Assembly (NCBI GenBank): GCA_026120035.1
Contig: JALRME010000009.1
Span: 310,001-374,000 of the forward strand
Direction: 5' to 3'
DNA: 64,000 nt
Source: Coleophoma eucalyptorum
Taxonomy: Eukaryota; Ascomycota; Leotiomycetes; Helotiales; Dermateaceae
This document shows, piece after piece, positions 33,628 through 45,278 of the stretch. Below the pieces are notes generated by a model. It did not search any database. It was not told the DNA's origin and saw only the letters and a program-made list of their open reading frames with translations. The position numbers and the translations under genes are program-made. How positions within the stretch are numbered: position 1 is the first letter of the stretch; each line of letters starts with the position of its first letter.

Positions 33628-35464
33628 TTACCACAGTTTACCCATCTCAACATCAATATCACCTAGAGTCAACCGCCGCAGCTGCCTCCCCCCAGGATCA
33701 TCCGACTTAACATTTCCTGGATTGTTTTCAGGAGGATGCTGAGACAGGCCGGAGATGGTATTGTGACGGACTACCTGCGGGCCGGGCCAGTATGGTCTTG
33801 TATCCCGATACCGAGTCCGGGAATCGACCCGAAATGGCGCATATATCTGTGGACTAGGCACATGTTCGGTCTGCTTCACATTAACCGTTCGTTGGCTCAG
33901 GCTACGATCCACACTCCGAGCAAACTCTGCATCAGTCACCGTAGCATGTGCGTCCAGCTTCGTTTCGTCCGGTTGTAAGAGTCTGTAATTCGGGAAAGCC
34001 CCCGGAACCTTGACGTCCAACGTCGATCGTCTGACAAGTCCCATGGGAGGTCTCGTCAGGGAATTTTGCCGGTTGACCTTGCGAATCATTAGCGGTGCCA
34101 CTACTGCCGAGGGTCTCCGTTGCATAACAGAAGTTCTTCGTTGCACAGCATGTAGATCCGCCACTGGCAAAAGTTGTTGGATGGACTCAGTCTTAGCACT
34201 GCTCCATTCATGTGAGGGCGGAATCTTTGGTGGTAGAACATAAACGTCTGGACAGATTGCAATATCGGGATATTCAACAACACTATTTATCGTCAGCGAA
34301 GACAAGGTCAATCAAGCCATCAATACGGACCGCATGGTGGATAGTGGTGATCTACGCGACAGATTGCTTATACTACTACTGGGCGTCACTGTCTTTGAAC
34401 GCCCTTGCCGTCTCGAAATACAACAGTCGGTCTTTCCTAACAGAGATTCGGATGATCTGTTTGTAGTGAGCGAATTGAGTGACAACGACTTTGTTAGGGC
34501 TTTAGGGGTTGGTCTGGCATTTGTTTCTTGTGCAAGATGCTTCCACTCTTCCCCCCAGCTATTTCGCTTCGACTTTGTCCTTGGAGGCAGAGGTACAGGC
34601 GTTAGAGGTCTGTCGATCAGAGGCTCATCTTCTGGGTATTCACCCGGTATTGTTGTTGTAGTACTTGCTCGAGATGGCACCGGCTTTCGTTTGACATTGT
34701 TCTGCCAGATAATTTTAGACTCCGCTGAACTATTCGAGCACTTTTCATCAATGCTCTCAGTTGTGGTACTTGAAATCGGCCGTGAGTCGACGATGTCGTC
34801 GCCGAACGAGCTTACTCTGCATGTTACTCCAGAACACAACCGAGGGCCCTGAAATGGTCGTTGGCATGTTTCCAAAGCTGTGAGAATGATACCAGCATTA
34901 ATGCTAGATTCTGTCAGCCTTGAAAGCTCAGAAGATCCTCGAAACACTCACAATCCAATTGATGATATGATAAGGTCGACAACCTGTAACCGACACGTCT
35001 TCCCTCCACCTGGGCATACAGCTGGCTTGGAAACAACAGCTGCATTGGCAGTGATGGCAATCATCCAGGCCAACAGACCTAATCGTGCAAAAATGAAGCA
35101 CAGTGCATGAACTTTGTGTATTGGCGGCCTCGAGGGCCCAACCGGATAGTTTCGGATAGCCGCTGTGCAATGAAGTAAAATGTAAAAGACTGAACAGGCC
35201 GCCTAAATCTGTCAGTTAGATCTATTGACGGCTAGAATTGAGGCTTACAGCAATGCTCGTGAATGCTTGAGTCACACTAATATATCGAGCGTATGATTTT
35301 GCAGAAGAGAATATCGAAGCTGCAATCAAGATTCCGATAGTCGAGCACATTGCGAGCAGGGTCACTGCTGCCGTGACCAGTGTTGGAGTCAAAGCCTTGA
35401 AAGTCCGCGTTGGTGGCTTCATCTCAGAAAGTCCTGCGTAGGACTTTTGCTTTTCGGACCGCAT
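33628..35464 (-). CDS. Four-pass (MARVEL-like) membrane protein with long cytosolic tail
   Basis: Exons are 35464-35249, 35202-34952, 34903-34331 and 34282-33628 (564 aa; phases 0,2,2 agree). Four hydrophobic helices sit in the first about 175 residues: TLVTAAVTLLAMCSTIGILI, then TSIAACSVFYILLHC, then CFIFARLGLLAWMIAITANA, and VDLIISSIGFINAGIILTAL. The second helix and the fourth are each assembled across an intron, which supports the model. The extracellular loop before helix 4 has a Cys pair (CPGGGKTC). The remaining about 390 residues are hydrophilic, Ser/Thr/Pro/Arg-rich and probably disordered. The layout recalls fungal MARVEL-domain proteins; I do not recognise a named orthologue. Confidence 0.75.
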
Positions 35465-36582
35465 CTTTCTCTTTCCTCGGCCTAATCTTTTGGTCGTGGT
35501 TTTTGTCGTTACTCCTTCGAGTTACTTATTGCAGAACGTCACAGTATGTCGCGATATGAAGGCTGATTGATTACTATCCTCACCAATTCAAAATCACCGC
35601 CAAGATCATAAGCTATTCACGAGAAAGGTAAGTTCAAAAGGCCGATGGATGAAGCATCTAACAAGAAGGGAAGGCTTTGCTTTTGCAAGAAGTATAGAAA
35701 AGAGGAAGTAGTTGAGATGAGGAGCGAGGAAAAAAGAAGCTTCAATAGAACTCCATCCAGCCAACCCCTCGCAGAAGGGTAGCTCAACTGGCTGGTACGA
35801 GGAATTCCCAAGTTACGAAAATGTACTCTGCCGTGAGAAAGATAGAACCTCGATGGCTGGAAAGAAGGACATCTCGAAACATAAAAGATTAATTTAGTCT
35901 TTATTGCCTATCGCAACCCATCGACAACATATCGCCGTCTATCGATAACGCTTTCTATCCTACATTCCTCGCTTATTCCGGGGACGTTCACATTCTTCAA
36001 TGAGGCGAGGAAGATACATGCGAAAAAAGGGGGCTCGCAAAGGGTCTACCACCAGGTGATATTCCTACATATTTTGCTAGCTGTATGGGACAGGGGTAGC
36101 CATGCTAATTATGTGCATTCCTTTTAAGTACACTAGCCTTTTATTGTTTCCTTTGTTGGAGGGAGACGACCATCGTTGTCGGTAGCTGAAACCAAGAGAG
36201 GATGGCTGGGCACATGGTTGTTCACGGAAGATAGGGTTGGAAAGGTTTAGATGTTTATGGTGAACAGGTACAGAAGAGGCGCAGAAGTGCCCTGGATAGA
36301 AAGGTCCAAATACTAGGTGGTGGCGAGTTGGCAGGGTGGCCTCCTTAGACCATGCCTCCTAGAACCACGGATTGGGAGCGCAATTACCTGGCGTTTTCTT
36401 TTCTTTTCTTTTCTTTTCTTTTCTTCTACACTGACCTCCTACCCACCATCCTTTAATAACGCAGACTTGTTTCTGCTTTAATCCACAAAAATAGCAAATG
36501 CTGTATACGGTCACGTGGCTTAAATTATCTCCTCATTCGGGTGAATTAGATTGCGCAAAGTCGTGCCCATGGTAACGCTGTA
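35465..36582. other. Intergenic region with a (TTTTC)n microsatellite
   Basis: 1.1 kb between same-strand genes. No convincing gene; holds a pentanucleotide repeat at 36393-36425. Confidence 0.5.
36393..36425. repeat. (TTTTC)n microsatellite
   Basis: About six tandem TTTTC units, about 160 bp downstream of the stop codon of the C2H2-like gene. Confidence 0.85.
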
Positions 36583-39232
36583 TTATTCAGACATACGAAA
36601 TACCAAGTTTCGTTCTTTCATCTTATAAGTTCTACTCGCTATTGGGTCCTCGACGTTGGGATTTTGAAGCTCGGTCTCAAGTGTTTGTCCGATGTCAAAA
36701 ATGTCCGACTGTGCATTATAAGATTGTGAAACATCACAATCTGCAAGTACCTCAGGATTCCATCCTACAAACGTTTCTGCTGTGCTCCATAAATTTGATT
36801 CCGCTTCTTCCCAACCAGGAAGATCCAAACCTAAGTCGACGAATTGTTGGTCCTGAGTAAGATCGAAGTCTACCTCCTGTTCAGGAGCAAGCGCATCGGC
36901 ATCCGAAACTTCATTGAAGTCTACAAGAGCCTGCGTCTCAATGATATCCAGGCTTGGGCCTCTCAATTCAGGAAAATCTATGTTAGTGCTGAGTGTTGCA
37001 TGATCCGAGTTTAAAATCGTGTAGAAATTGAAGTCTACTTCTTCCTGAGTACTCAGCCTGGGTTCACCTTGCGCGTCAATGATATTCTCTGACGAAGGCG
37101 AAATTGGCGAGGTATCTAAAGCCCCTGCTATACTTTGGTATAACAGAGATCCTCCATGTTGACTACCAGCGGTAAGAAAATCAGAGGATTGACTTTGAGT
37201 GTTAGAAAATCGTTCTTCTTCATCATGTTCGTTCGTTTGGGCGTGACCCATGATTTGTGTCTCGCGGCCACTCGTACGTCTTGTAGCAGCCAGGGATTGT
37301 GGATGCGGTAACCTAGAATCTGCTACATAATCATTGAGCGCATCTTCTAAGGCACGACGGTAACGTTGGACTGTGTTTATACTTTGATAGGGTAACTCTT
37401 GCGCGGAGCGTCGAGATACGTGGCAATCAAATCTGGAGAGCAGGTCTTCGATGTTAATCTGACTGGATTCTTGTGGCCCATAGTAAGGCTGCTCATTCCC
37501 TGGCCACATTAGCTACTTTTCCGTGCAATTACCTATCTGTTAAATATACTCACATGGATGATTAGGTTGTTGACGTTCTGGAAATAGTACATTCCAGATC
37601 TGAAACCATCTTTCTACCTCATGGGTTTCCCGATTTCCTTTCTTTTTCAGGATCTTACAAATCGTTTCCCACTGGCCATCGTCTATACCCTCTTTATAGA
37701 TATCTGGTCTTTTTGGGCATATCTCAGAGCGTCGATGTTCCGTCAGTGTCACACGGTCTGGAAAGACTTCGTAGCATGTTTCACACTGCGCATCTCTATG
37801 AGCTGCATTCAAATGGTCTCTGTGTGGAAGATTCAAGTCAGAAAACGTCAGTAAGCGGGGCACAAGTGAACACATACTTAAGACGCCTCAATTCCACCGG
37901 TCCTGGTCCAGGGCACTTGTCAAATTTTCGCTGTGTATATGGATTATACTTATGAGGGTATCTCTTATGGAAAAAACATGCAAAAGTATTTTCTGGTGGT
38001 GGTTCTTTTGCAAATCCTGTTCTTGGCCGCTGTCTGGGATGACTGATCTCATCAGACTCATCGTCTTTTTCGGACGATTCGTTGTTCCGACGACGCTTAA
38101 GCTGTCGAGTGGTACTCGTGCTTTGTGTACCATTTACAAACTGTCCTGCAATACCGGCACTTTGCGAGCTGCCAGCTGCTCTTTGGACACAGGTATAGAC
38201 ATCTCCAAATGCCCATGACTGCGAGTCACTTACTTCAGGCTCATCACAGACAAGGTTGCTATTCGACACATAGTTATGCCTATCGGTAGTAGCGTGAAGC
38301 TCATATCTCATACGGAGTTTGATTTGAGGAAGTAGATGGGCGACAGGCCCAAGACCAATACCTGAAATGTTCAGCACTGCCGCTGTGAGCGAGTCAAGCC
38401 TTCTCGGAATAGTGTCTGTGTCCTCCACTGCTTCACTATCAGTACTTTCGAATTCTGATTCGTGACCATTGCTTTCTAGCTCGGTTGCGTTGGTGCTCAG
38501 TTTCTCTTCGTCGCTAAACTGTTCGTTGTGCTCTCTAGGACTTTGTAATGAGCTGAGCGAAGCTGTATATGGGGTTAAGCTTTCTGGCCTGGACGCGATT
38601 CGCTCTTTTATCTCTGGGTCTATATCCAACGCCCTTCATGGTTCCTTAGCTTACATGGCCGTCAGTTCACGCTGTCGACTTACAAAGGGGATATATCTAG
38701 ATCCTCTTGAGTCACCAACCCTGCAAGCATAGATGTGCTGCCTGTTTCAAATTCTGAATGGCCTTGCTTTTTTAATAATTCCAAGTTCCTATATCTTGCT
38801 TAATAGCCTGTGAATATTCTGGATCATCACGGATACTTACCTGGGTACCGATAAACAACCCGTTCCAATGTCCTCGCGTGGTTGGGAGCCTCGCCCAAAA
38901 TAAAGCTCAGGATTCTTTTCCAATACTTGCTGAGGCTTCGACGTTGTATAGTTTGAAGAGACAACATCTTCGCATGACAAATGTGGGCTAGTATTGATAT
39001 TTTTGCTGCTGCTGCTGTTTTTGATCCTTGTACGGACTTCTTCCAACGGGCAATCAGAGCATCGGACATGATTACAGCCTGGGCATTGAAGAGTTGAGCT
39101 CATCAACATGGCTGAATGCCCCTGACAGCTGCTGCAAGTCCAGCTCCAGTGACATTTAAAGGTCTTGACTGAATCTGATTTGCCATATTTGTCACGGCAA
39201 GAGGAACTTCCTCCATTGGGCAAACGGACCAT
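36583..39232 (-). CDS. Fungus-specific protein with C2H2/C2HC-like finger
   Basis: Exons are 39232-38841, 38788-38684, 38633-37878, 37819-37554 and 37499-36583 (811 aa). Introns are 50-58 nt and every phase agrees. An N-terminal Cys-rich module contains WSWTCSSCQGHSAML and LQCPGCNHVRCSDCP, resembling a zinc ribbon. The central part holds ACFFHKRYPHKYNPYTQRKF followed by DKCPGPGPVELRRLKDHLNA, AHRDAQCETCYEVFPDRVTL and a His/Cys end (TEHRRSEIC), a C2H2/C2HC-like finger pair created across an exon junction. Then comes ERWFQIWNVLFPERQQPNHP. This layout recurs in large fungal families of unknown role. The acidic tail is low complexity. Confidence 0.72.
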
Positions 39233-40368
39233 GGTCGTAGCAAACGATCAGACTATAGAGAAATTTCAAAGAAGACTTCCACGAGGTAATATTGCATTCT
39301 ATCTCCCACAAAATAAACCATTTTTGGGTCTTGCGATCTTTCGCGACGAGAGATATTCGTTTCGAGCTTTCCAGCGAAGTTTCGCAGAAAGACGAAGTTA
39401 GCACATCCAATCATTCACTCAGAGCCTGTTGGTAGATAAGGTGCAAGTAGATGGCCAATAACATACCCTTGTGCGAGTCGATCGTTTACACAAGCCAGAC
39501 TGTACGCCATACATACATAACAGCTCTCTTGATTTCCTGTCTGTACTTGAAGAACCCCTGAACACTCGGAGATAATCTTGAATTCATTACTATAGCAGAA
39601 TTTATTTGAGTGTACACATATCTGTAATTACCTAGTTGCCTTAGCCAAATGATACCAGAGAGGCTGGATCATAGCTTAAGGCTGAAGAATAGTTGATTTT
39701 ATCAAAACTACTAATAGTAGAAGTTGTGGTGGTACTCGTCCGCAAAATTTACAGAACGGAAAATTATTAATTATTAGGAAAGACTATAATAAGGATGCTA
39801 TTTACCATAATCGAATTCCGTAAGTCTTGTGTCTCATCATTTACTAGTTTAGTTCTTATTTACGAGAAGAGCCTAATAGGCATAATAAAGACGAGTAGTG
39901 AATAAAGACTGTAAGTAGGGCGACTCTGCAGGGTGGGGCGTAAGGCAGCTCGGATACAGTAAGTAAGTAGATATTAAAGAGCATACTAGTTACCATGCTT
40001 GGCAGCCTTCTCTTATGCATAAACCGCTTCCCTAGCTTTACGCCGATGTACCAACCTCTATAAACCATAAACTATTAGAACGTAGAACGTAGCGTAACGA
40101 GGCAAAATTCCAACAACGATCCTAGAATTGTACCAACTAGTGTCATCAAGTAAAAGAGGCTAAAGCCGACACCAATAAGAGTATTACCTACACAGGATGT
40201 CGAATCACGATATAGATCATACCTCATTCAATATTGACTTAGCGGATCTACTTGCCGGTATAATGTAGAGTAGAAAACCTAAGACATTAAAGCATTAGTC
40301 GTAGCACTGACGGGGCGAAATGACAGCGCGTGGAGATAAACCTTGCCTTACCCATCGTTAGTATGTAC

Positions 40369-40407
40369 AGGGGTAATTGCAAAGTTTTAAATTTTGCAAT
40401 TACCCCT
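40369..40407. repeat. Perfect 15-bp inverted repeat
   Basis: AGGGGTAATTGCAAA at 40369-40383 is matched by TTTGCAATTACCCCT at 40393-40407 around a 9-nt AT-only spacer apart from one G. The outer flanks TGTAC / TGTAC extend the symmetry after a 4-nt CCTG-like slip. It could be a transposon terminal repeat remnant or a foldback. Confidence 0.75.
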
Positions 40408-41453
40408 GCCTGTACTTTTCCTTAACTCTATCATCTCGCGGATTCCTTCCTGATTTAAAGTAAACCAGGCTCATGGACGATACTCAGTTGAAGACATGCT
40501 GTAATAGCAACAAACAATATATTTTACATATCTTAGAAGAGCAACACCAACTAACTACCAATCCGCATAAGAACCTCTCCGTGAAATCTCAGAAGAGGCG
40601 GAAGGACTGTCCAACTTTTATCCACCTACCTGTACAGTATGGAGAGCACCTCGCAGCGATCCAGTTATCAACCGCTCCCTTTACATTAGAGAACATACCA
40701 GAGCAGACCTTCTTCAGATCTAGCTACCGTTACGTTTCTTGCTGTCAACAGGTTATCACAAGAACATGATTGGGATAGTCTAATTCGTCTGAATAAGTGC
40801 TCGGCGAGTCAAGTTCAAATATTTTGAACACCTTCGATGTTAGCCTTCAAAATAGGATATAGAGAAGGCGAGTACAAGAAGTGCTATGTAATATATTACA
40901 TAAGCACAGCTATCCTTGTTTCGATTGTTGCATCGTGTCTTAGAAATTGTTAATAATGATATTTATGTAGTTTAGAGTCTATGGAAACCACAAGATAGAG
41001 ATATTAATTAGTGTGTATGTGCGCGAATCAAATCTTAGGAACATACTTGAAAATGACGCTCTGCATAAACCACAGCGATTACAACGCAATGAGGAGAACA
41101 GAATTGTCTCTGCTTCTTCTTGTAGGGAAAATTATCCGAGAGACGTATTACCCACCTATACTTGTATCCGTATGTGCACTAACTACTCACAGCTTTCGAG
41201 TCTTTGGCTTTACTCTCTGATTTAATTTTCTGTTCTGCTTGCTCTTGTGGATACATGGATCGCATATTCTGACCGGTAGTATTCCTGTCCCATAAATCTT
41301 CTCTTAGATAGATCTTTGAAGTCCTTCCAAATGCGGATGAATCCAAAATTGAAACCAAGATTCAAGTTCTGGGGCCTAACCTCACAGAAAATACTAATAT
41401 TCAACACCAGGTTTGAAAACTTGAGTAGTAGTCATTTTCCGTATCCTCAAATG

Positions 41454-41605
41454 CTGTCAGTAAGATAATAATGACAATTGTGCGTACCCATATAGTACTC
41501 ACCTGGATCTTTAGGTTGTGAGATTGAACCTGATCCACCACTTGAGCTGTTGCTTCCACCTTCTCCCTGATAACTAGGAATGGTTTTGGACGCGTATAAT
41601 GTCAT
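41454..41605 (-). pseudogene. Possible small two-exon gene or gene fragment
   Basis: An ATG at 41605 opens MTLYASKTIPSYQGEGG followed by a Ser/Gly run. A GTGAGT donor at 41502 and a CAG acceptor at 41455 join in phase to AFEDTENDYYSSFQTW and then stop shortly after, at about 41400. The Ser/Gly-rich head resembles proteins of the C2H2-like type found nearby, so this may be a fragment. No other support. Confidence 0.2.
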
Positions 41606-41750
41606 CTCAATTTATAGAGCGATTGAACAAATATTGTATAGGGTCTTTGTACAGTTGTGTCGAATCAGTACTCTAGCCTGAGTAGCACAGTTAGAGATTC
41701 CAGCAGACATGGTCATCAGCTTATATATCTTTCCCTGCAGCATAGTTACT

Positions 41751-42062
41751 GCGAAGGTTCGCAAGTGTTTTTATATGAGAAAGTCCGTGGTGACTACCTC
41801 GTCACATTCCTAGCAAATAATAGAGATGGTGTAATGCAATTGTAACTCCTTGCGAAGGTTCGCAGGTTTTTTTATTTGAGAAAGACCTTGGGGTTTATCT
41901 CGCCACATTCCCAGCAAATGATAGAGAGGGTGTAGCGCGATTGCAACTCCTTGCAATGGTTCGCAGGTTTTTTATTTGAGAGAGACCTTCGGGTTTATCT
42001 CGCCACATTCCCAGCAAGCGACAGAGGTTGTAGTGCGATCATAATTCTTTGCGAAGGTTCGC
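41751..42062. repeat. Tandem array of about 100-bp units, three copies plus a partial fourth
   Basis: Units start with GCGAAGGTTCGC-type dyads at 41751, 41852, 41953 (one arm mutated, GCAATGGTTCGC) and 42051, giving periods of 101, 101 and 98 bp. Each unit continues with a T-run, TTGAGAAAGAC-like, TCTCGCCACATTCCCAGCAA and GTGTAGCGCGATTG-like segments. Copies differ by scattered substitutions and small indels, so the array is not very recent. Confidence 0.9.
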
Positions 42063-42402
42063 TGTCTCTTTCTCTACACTCAGTTGCTCTAAGTAATCCT
42101 AGCCTGTTTTGAGTTGTTTCGCAGGGAGGTATTTGCATATGACAAATAAGAAGATCTTTACTTCGCCTCTTACGTAGATAAGCTAAACTGCTTAACGGTA
42201 TGTGTGTCCAGTAGCATACTACAGAACCGGTTGACATGATGATTATCCTTGGCTTTAGGAGTGAACTTGACAGCAGAGCATAAAAAGTGATAACAATTAT
42301 TTATTTTAGAAATACCGCCTAGGAATATTATTCAATCGTGCAAATGTAAGTACAATTCCCAGTGTCTTATTCCTCGCCACGACTCAGCTCGCTTAGCTAG
42401 AA

Positions 42403-44463
42403 CTATGTGGTAACCACAACTGGTACGATATGTACTTCAGTCTCTGTCTTCTTAACCTCTTTTGCAGGAGTGTCTGCACTCAAAACAGCAATTGAATCCA
42501 GTGCCTTAGATACTACTTCACTCTTAACCTTCATACCTTCTGGCTCCTCTTCTGTGAGGAGTGTTGGAGTTTCACTAATTGGTGAAATAAGCTCGGGAAG
42601 CGGTTCAGCTTCCACCCCATCCTGTGTCTGCACAATTACTGCTGCAGAAGCTTTCTCTTCCTCTTCTGGTGTAATGTCGACTTCTTCCTTAACTTTCTCA
42701 TCTAGAACATTGGGAACTGGGGCTGGAACTCCGCTTAAATTCTCGAAGCTCTTCCCCTCGTCATTTTCGACCGCGATTTTTTCCTTTTTCAGCTTCTCAG
42801 CTTCAGCCTCGAGCTTCTTCTTCTCCTCAGCTAGTCTTTCTTCTTCCAAATAATTTGGTCTCGCAAACTTCGACTTCGCAGGGTGAGTCGCTGGCAAGAA
42901 ACATTTCCCGGGTGCACACTGGACATTCTCCCGAAATGTTCCTCCAGGAACTGGGTACTCAGTCCACATAAGCCCACGCTTTTGAAGTTCCGGAACAAGG
43001 AGTTCGACGATATCTTCAAAAGAGCCGGGGTTCGATACATCTGCAAGTTTTTACGTCAGTATTCTGATTTCAGATTAATTTTCAGAAGGAGAGCATGTTC
43101 ACTTACAAGCCATGTTAAACCCATCAATATCTGTCTCTGTGAACCACTTTTCCATGAAATCGGCAACCATGGAAGGTGTGCCAATCGGCATAGGGGTTGT
43201 ACCGCCAAAACTCAACATACCACCTAGTGTACGGGGCGTCCAGGCTTCTGACATGTTTTTGGAATAAGTTTTGAAATTATTAATTACACCTGTGATGGTG
43301 TTGTCTGCAGTTTTTCCTTCGAAATTGAATGGTTCGTCTAACGGAAATTGGCTGCAAGATACTAAGTAGGGAAACGACTACCAGGATGCATTGTGTATCA
43401 TGTACGTACCTCATATCCACGTTTGTATAACTACTAAACTTTGCTAATCCACCTTGGACACTGATATTTTTCAGTGCATAGTCATACTTGGCCTTTGCTT
43501 CTTCCATCGTTCGGCCAATAATTGGCATTATCGCTGCGAAGAATTTGATGCTCGACGGGTCACGGCCGTTTCTTGCTGCTGCAGCTCGGACGGCCTTGGT
43601 ATAGGACAGCATAGCATCGACAGTACTAACGTCGGTGTAGATACCCTCGGCATGCTTTCCAGCGAATTCAATACCACTCTTTGACGCACCGGCTTGGAAA
43701 ATAACTGGAGTTCTTTGTGGTGAAGGATGTACTTGTCCATACCCGGACATCTGGTGATATTTCCCCTTGTATTCAATCCGATGGATCATATCCGGGTCAT
43801 AAGCACATTCTGGCTCTACGTTCCATTTTTGTGCTCCATCATCCCAGCAATCTTCCCACAGCTGATAAACCAAATCCATATATTCGTGTGCAGCCTTGTA
43901 GCGTTCTTCCGACGGTAGGACCTTTCCCTTGCCCATACAACGCGCTGCCGAGTTAGAATAGCTTGTTACCACATTCCAGGAAATTCGGCCTCTGGTCAAG
44001 TGGTCGAGTGTAGACCAGGTCCTCGCCAAGATGAAAGGGTTGATGTAGCTTGTGCTTCCCGTGATGCCGAATCCAACTGTTTTCGTTACGGCTGCCATGG
44101 CTGAGACAATGCAGACTGGATCCATAGTGCCAACTTGTGAGCCTCCTCTATATGTAGCGGCGGGGGATCCTTGATATGTCTCATGAATGCCATATGTATC
44201 TGCGAAGAATATCGATGTAATCTTGCCCTTCTCAGCGAGTCTAGCTAGCCAGATGTAGTATTCGAGCCGGTCCTTAAATTTGGAATTGTCCTCTGGTGAT
44301 CTGGAATTCATAAGTTAGCTAGGAGTTTTCGAGAAAGAGGGGCAGGGCTTTGAACTTACTTCCATTGTCCCGTTGCCATATGTGATCCCGTACATGCCGT
44401 CTCGAAGAAATTTAATTGCATTATCTTCTTCGGGCTAAACGGAACAGATGAATCTTCAGCCAT
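42403..44463 (-). CDS. NtaA/SnaA/DszA-family flavin-dependent monooxygenase, paralogue A
   Basis: Exons are 44463-44360, 44300-43410, 43351-43107 and 43040-42403 (625 aa; phases agree). The gene encodes a bacterial-luciferase-like TIM-barrel enzyme using FMNH2 supplied by a separate reductase. Family segments include MQLNFFETACTGSHMATGQW, LARLAEKGKITSIFFADTYG, FGITGSTSYINPFILARTWS, GRISWNVVTSYSNSAA, YGQVHPSPQRTPVIFQAGAS and VPGGTFREN. Relatives act on nitrilotriacetate, EDTA, pristinamycin or dibenzothiophene sulfone; the substrate here is unknown. Residues about 475-625 form a Lys/Glu-rich, coiled-coil-like then acidic extension not present in paralogue B. The regulator gene lies directly upstream on the same strand. 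Confidence 0.9.
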
Positions 44464-45278
44464 CTTAGTGTTTTTTTTGGTCGCTTGTTACTATAGCGCG
44501 ATAATGATGCTAACAGCGAAGTGAGCACCGCAACGAAAATAAGAGAAGAATGCAGAAACACCAAGAACTTGAACAAATTAAAAACAAAACGACTATCAGG
44601 TTGGACTTCCAGATCCTTTAGATATTTTGCGTAATATCTAAGGCAACATCTTACAGAGCTTTCGGAGACGTAATGAAAAGCGCCTATAGAAGCTCAAGAC
44701 CGGGAAAGGGAAGGATGAATATTTCCTAGTAAAGCTTATCTTATCAAGGTCGCTGTACCTGTATGCATTCTAACGGCAGTCAAAAAGACACAGGAAAGGA
44801 TTTCCGATGCGGGAACTTTCAATTGGCAACGGCATTTCGTAAGTTGGATATTTCGGCTCTGCATGTCGAGGATGCTTGAAAATGGGGTACAGGTAGGTTG
44901 TAGTCGATTCGGCAAGGGCTCCCGATAGCTCGGTAAGGTCTCGCGAGCCAGCTGCTGACAACCTTTACTATACTGATGTGACCTTAAATGTGGAACAACT
45001 TCTAATAGCTCTGGTATTAATAAAGTTCATTAAAAACATTGGGTGAGGTTTTGACAGGGGCAGAAATTGATACAGCATGCATCGTTGTTGATGTATCATT
45101 TAAGCACTGAAATTCCACCAAGAGTAGTATGTATATTGGAGGTAGTGCTTCAAGGATATTAGAAGAGGAAATTTCTAGTGAATAACTACAGTAGTATTTG
45201 TACGAATTTATCCTAAAGTTAAGTCCTCTCGCAGTACTAAATGATTCATAGTATTATAACATGCATTCATCAATTCCA
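44464..45278. other. Intergenic region of the monooxygenase cluster
   Basis: 815 bp between paralogue A start and the 3' end of the Zn2Cys6 regulator; presumably the paralogue A promoter. No gene or repeat seen. Confidence 0.5.

Larger units (their letters stand above)
39233..42402. other. AT-rich, gene-poor block
   Basis: About 3.2 kb without a reliable gene. Much of 39.6-41.2 kb is visibly AT/TA-rich with many stops in all frames, unlike the neighbouring genes, suggesting a decayed, possibly RIP-mutated repeat. Contains an inverted repeat (40369-40407), a weak two-exon candidate (41454-41605) and a tandem array (41751-42062). Confidence 0.55.

Noticed and set aside
38169..38233. In-frame GTAAGT inside exon 3 of the C2H2-like gene, as a possible extra intron
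   Set aside because: The frame stays open through it, and the plausible acceptors (38181, 38179, 38176, 38169) give lengths not divisible by three, so splicing would break the good downstream frame.
40473..40769. 98-residue open frame beginning with an ATG in the AT-rich block
   Set aside because: No recognisable domain, no splice partner, and surrounding sequence looks decayed; not enough to call a gene.
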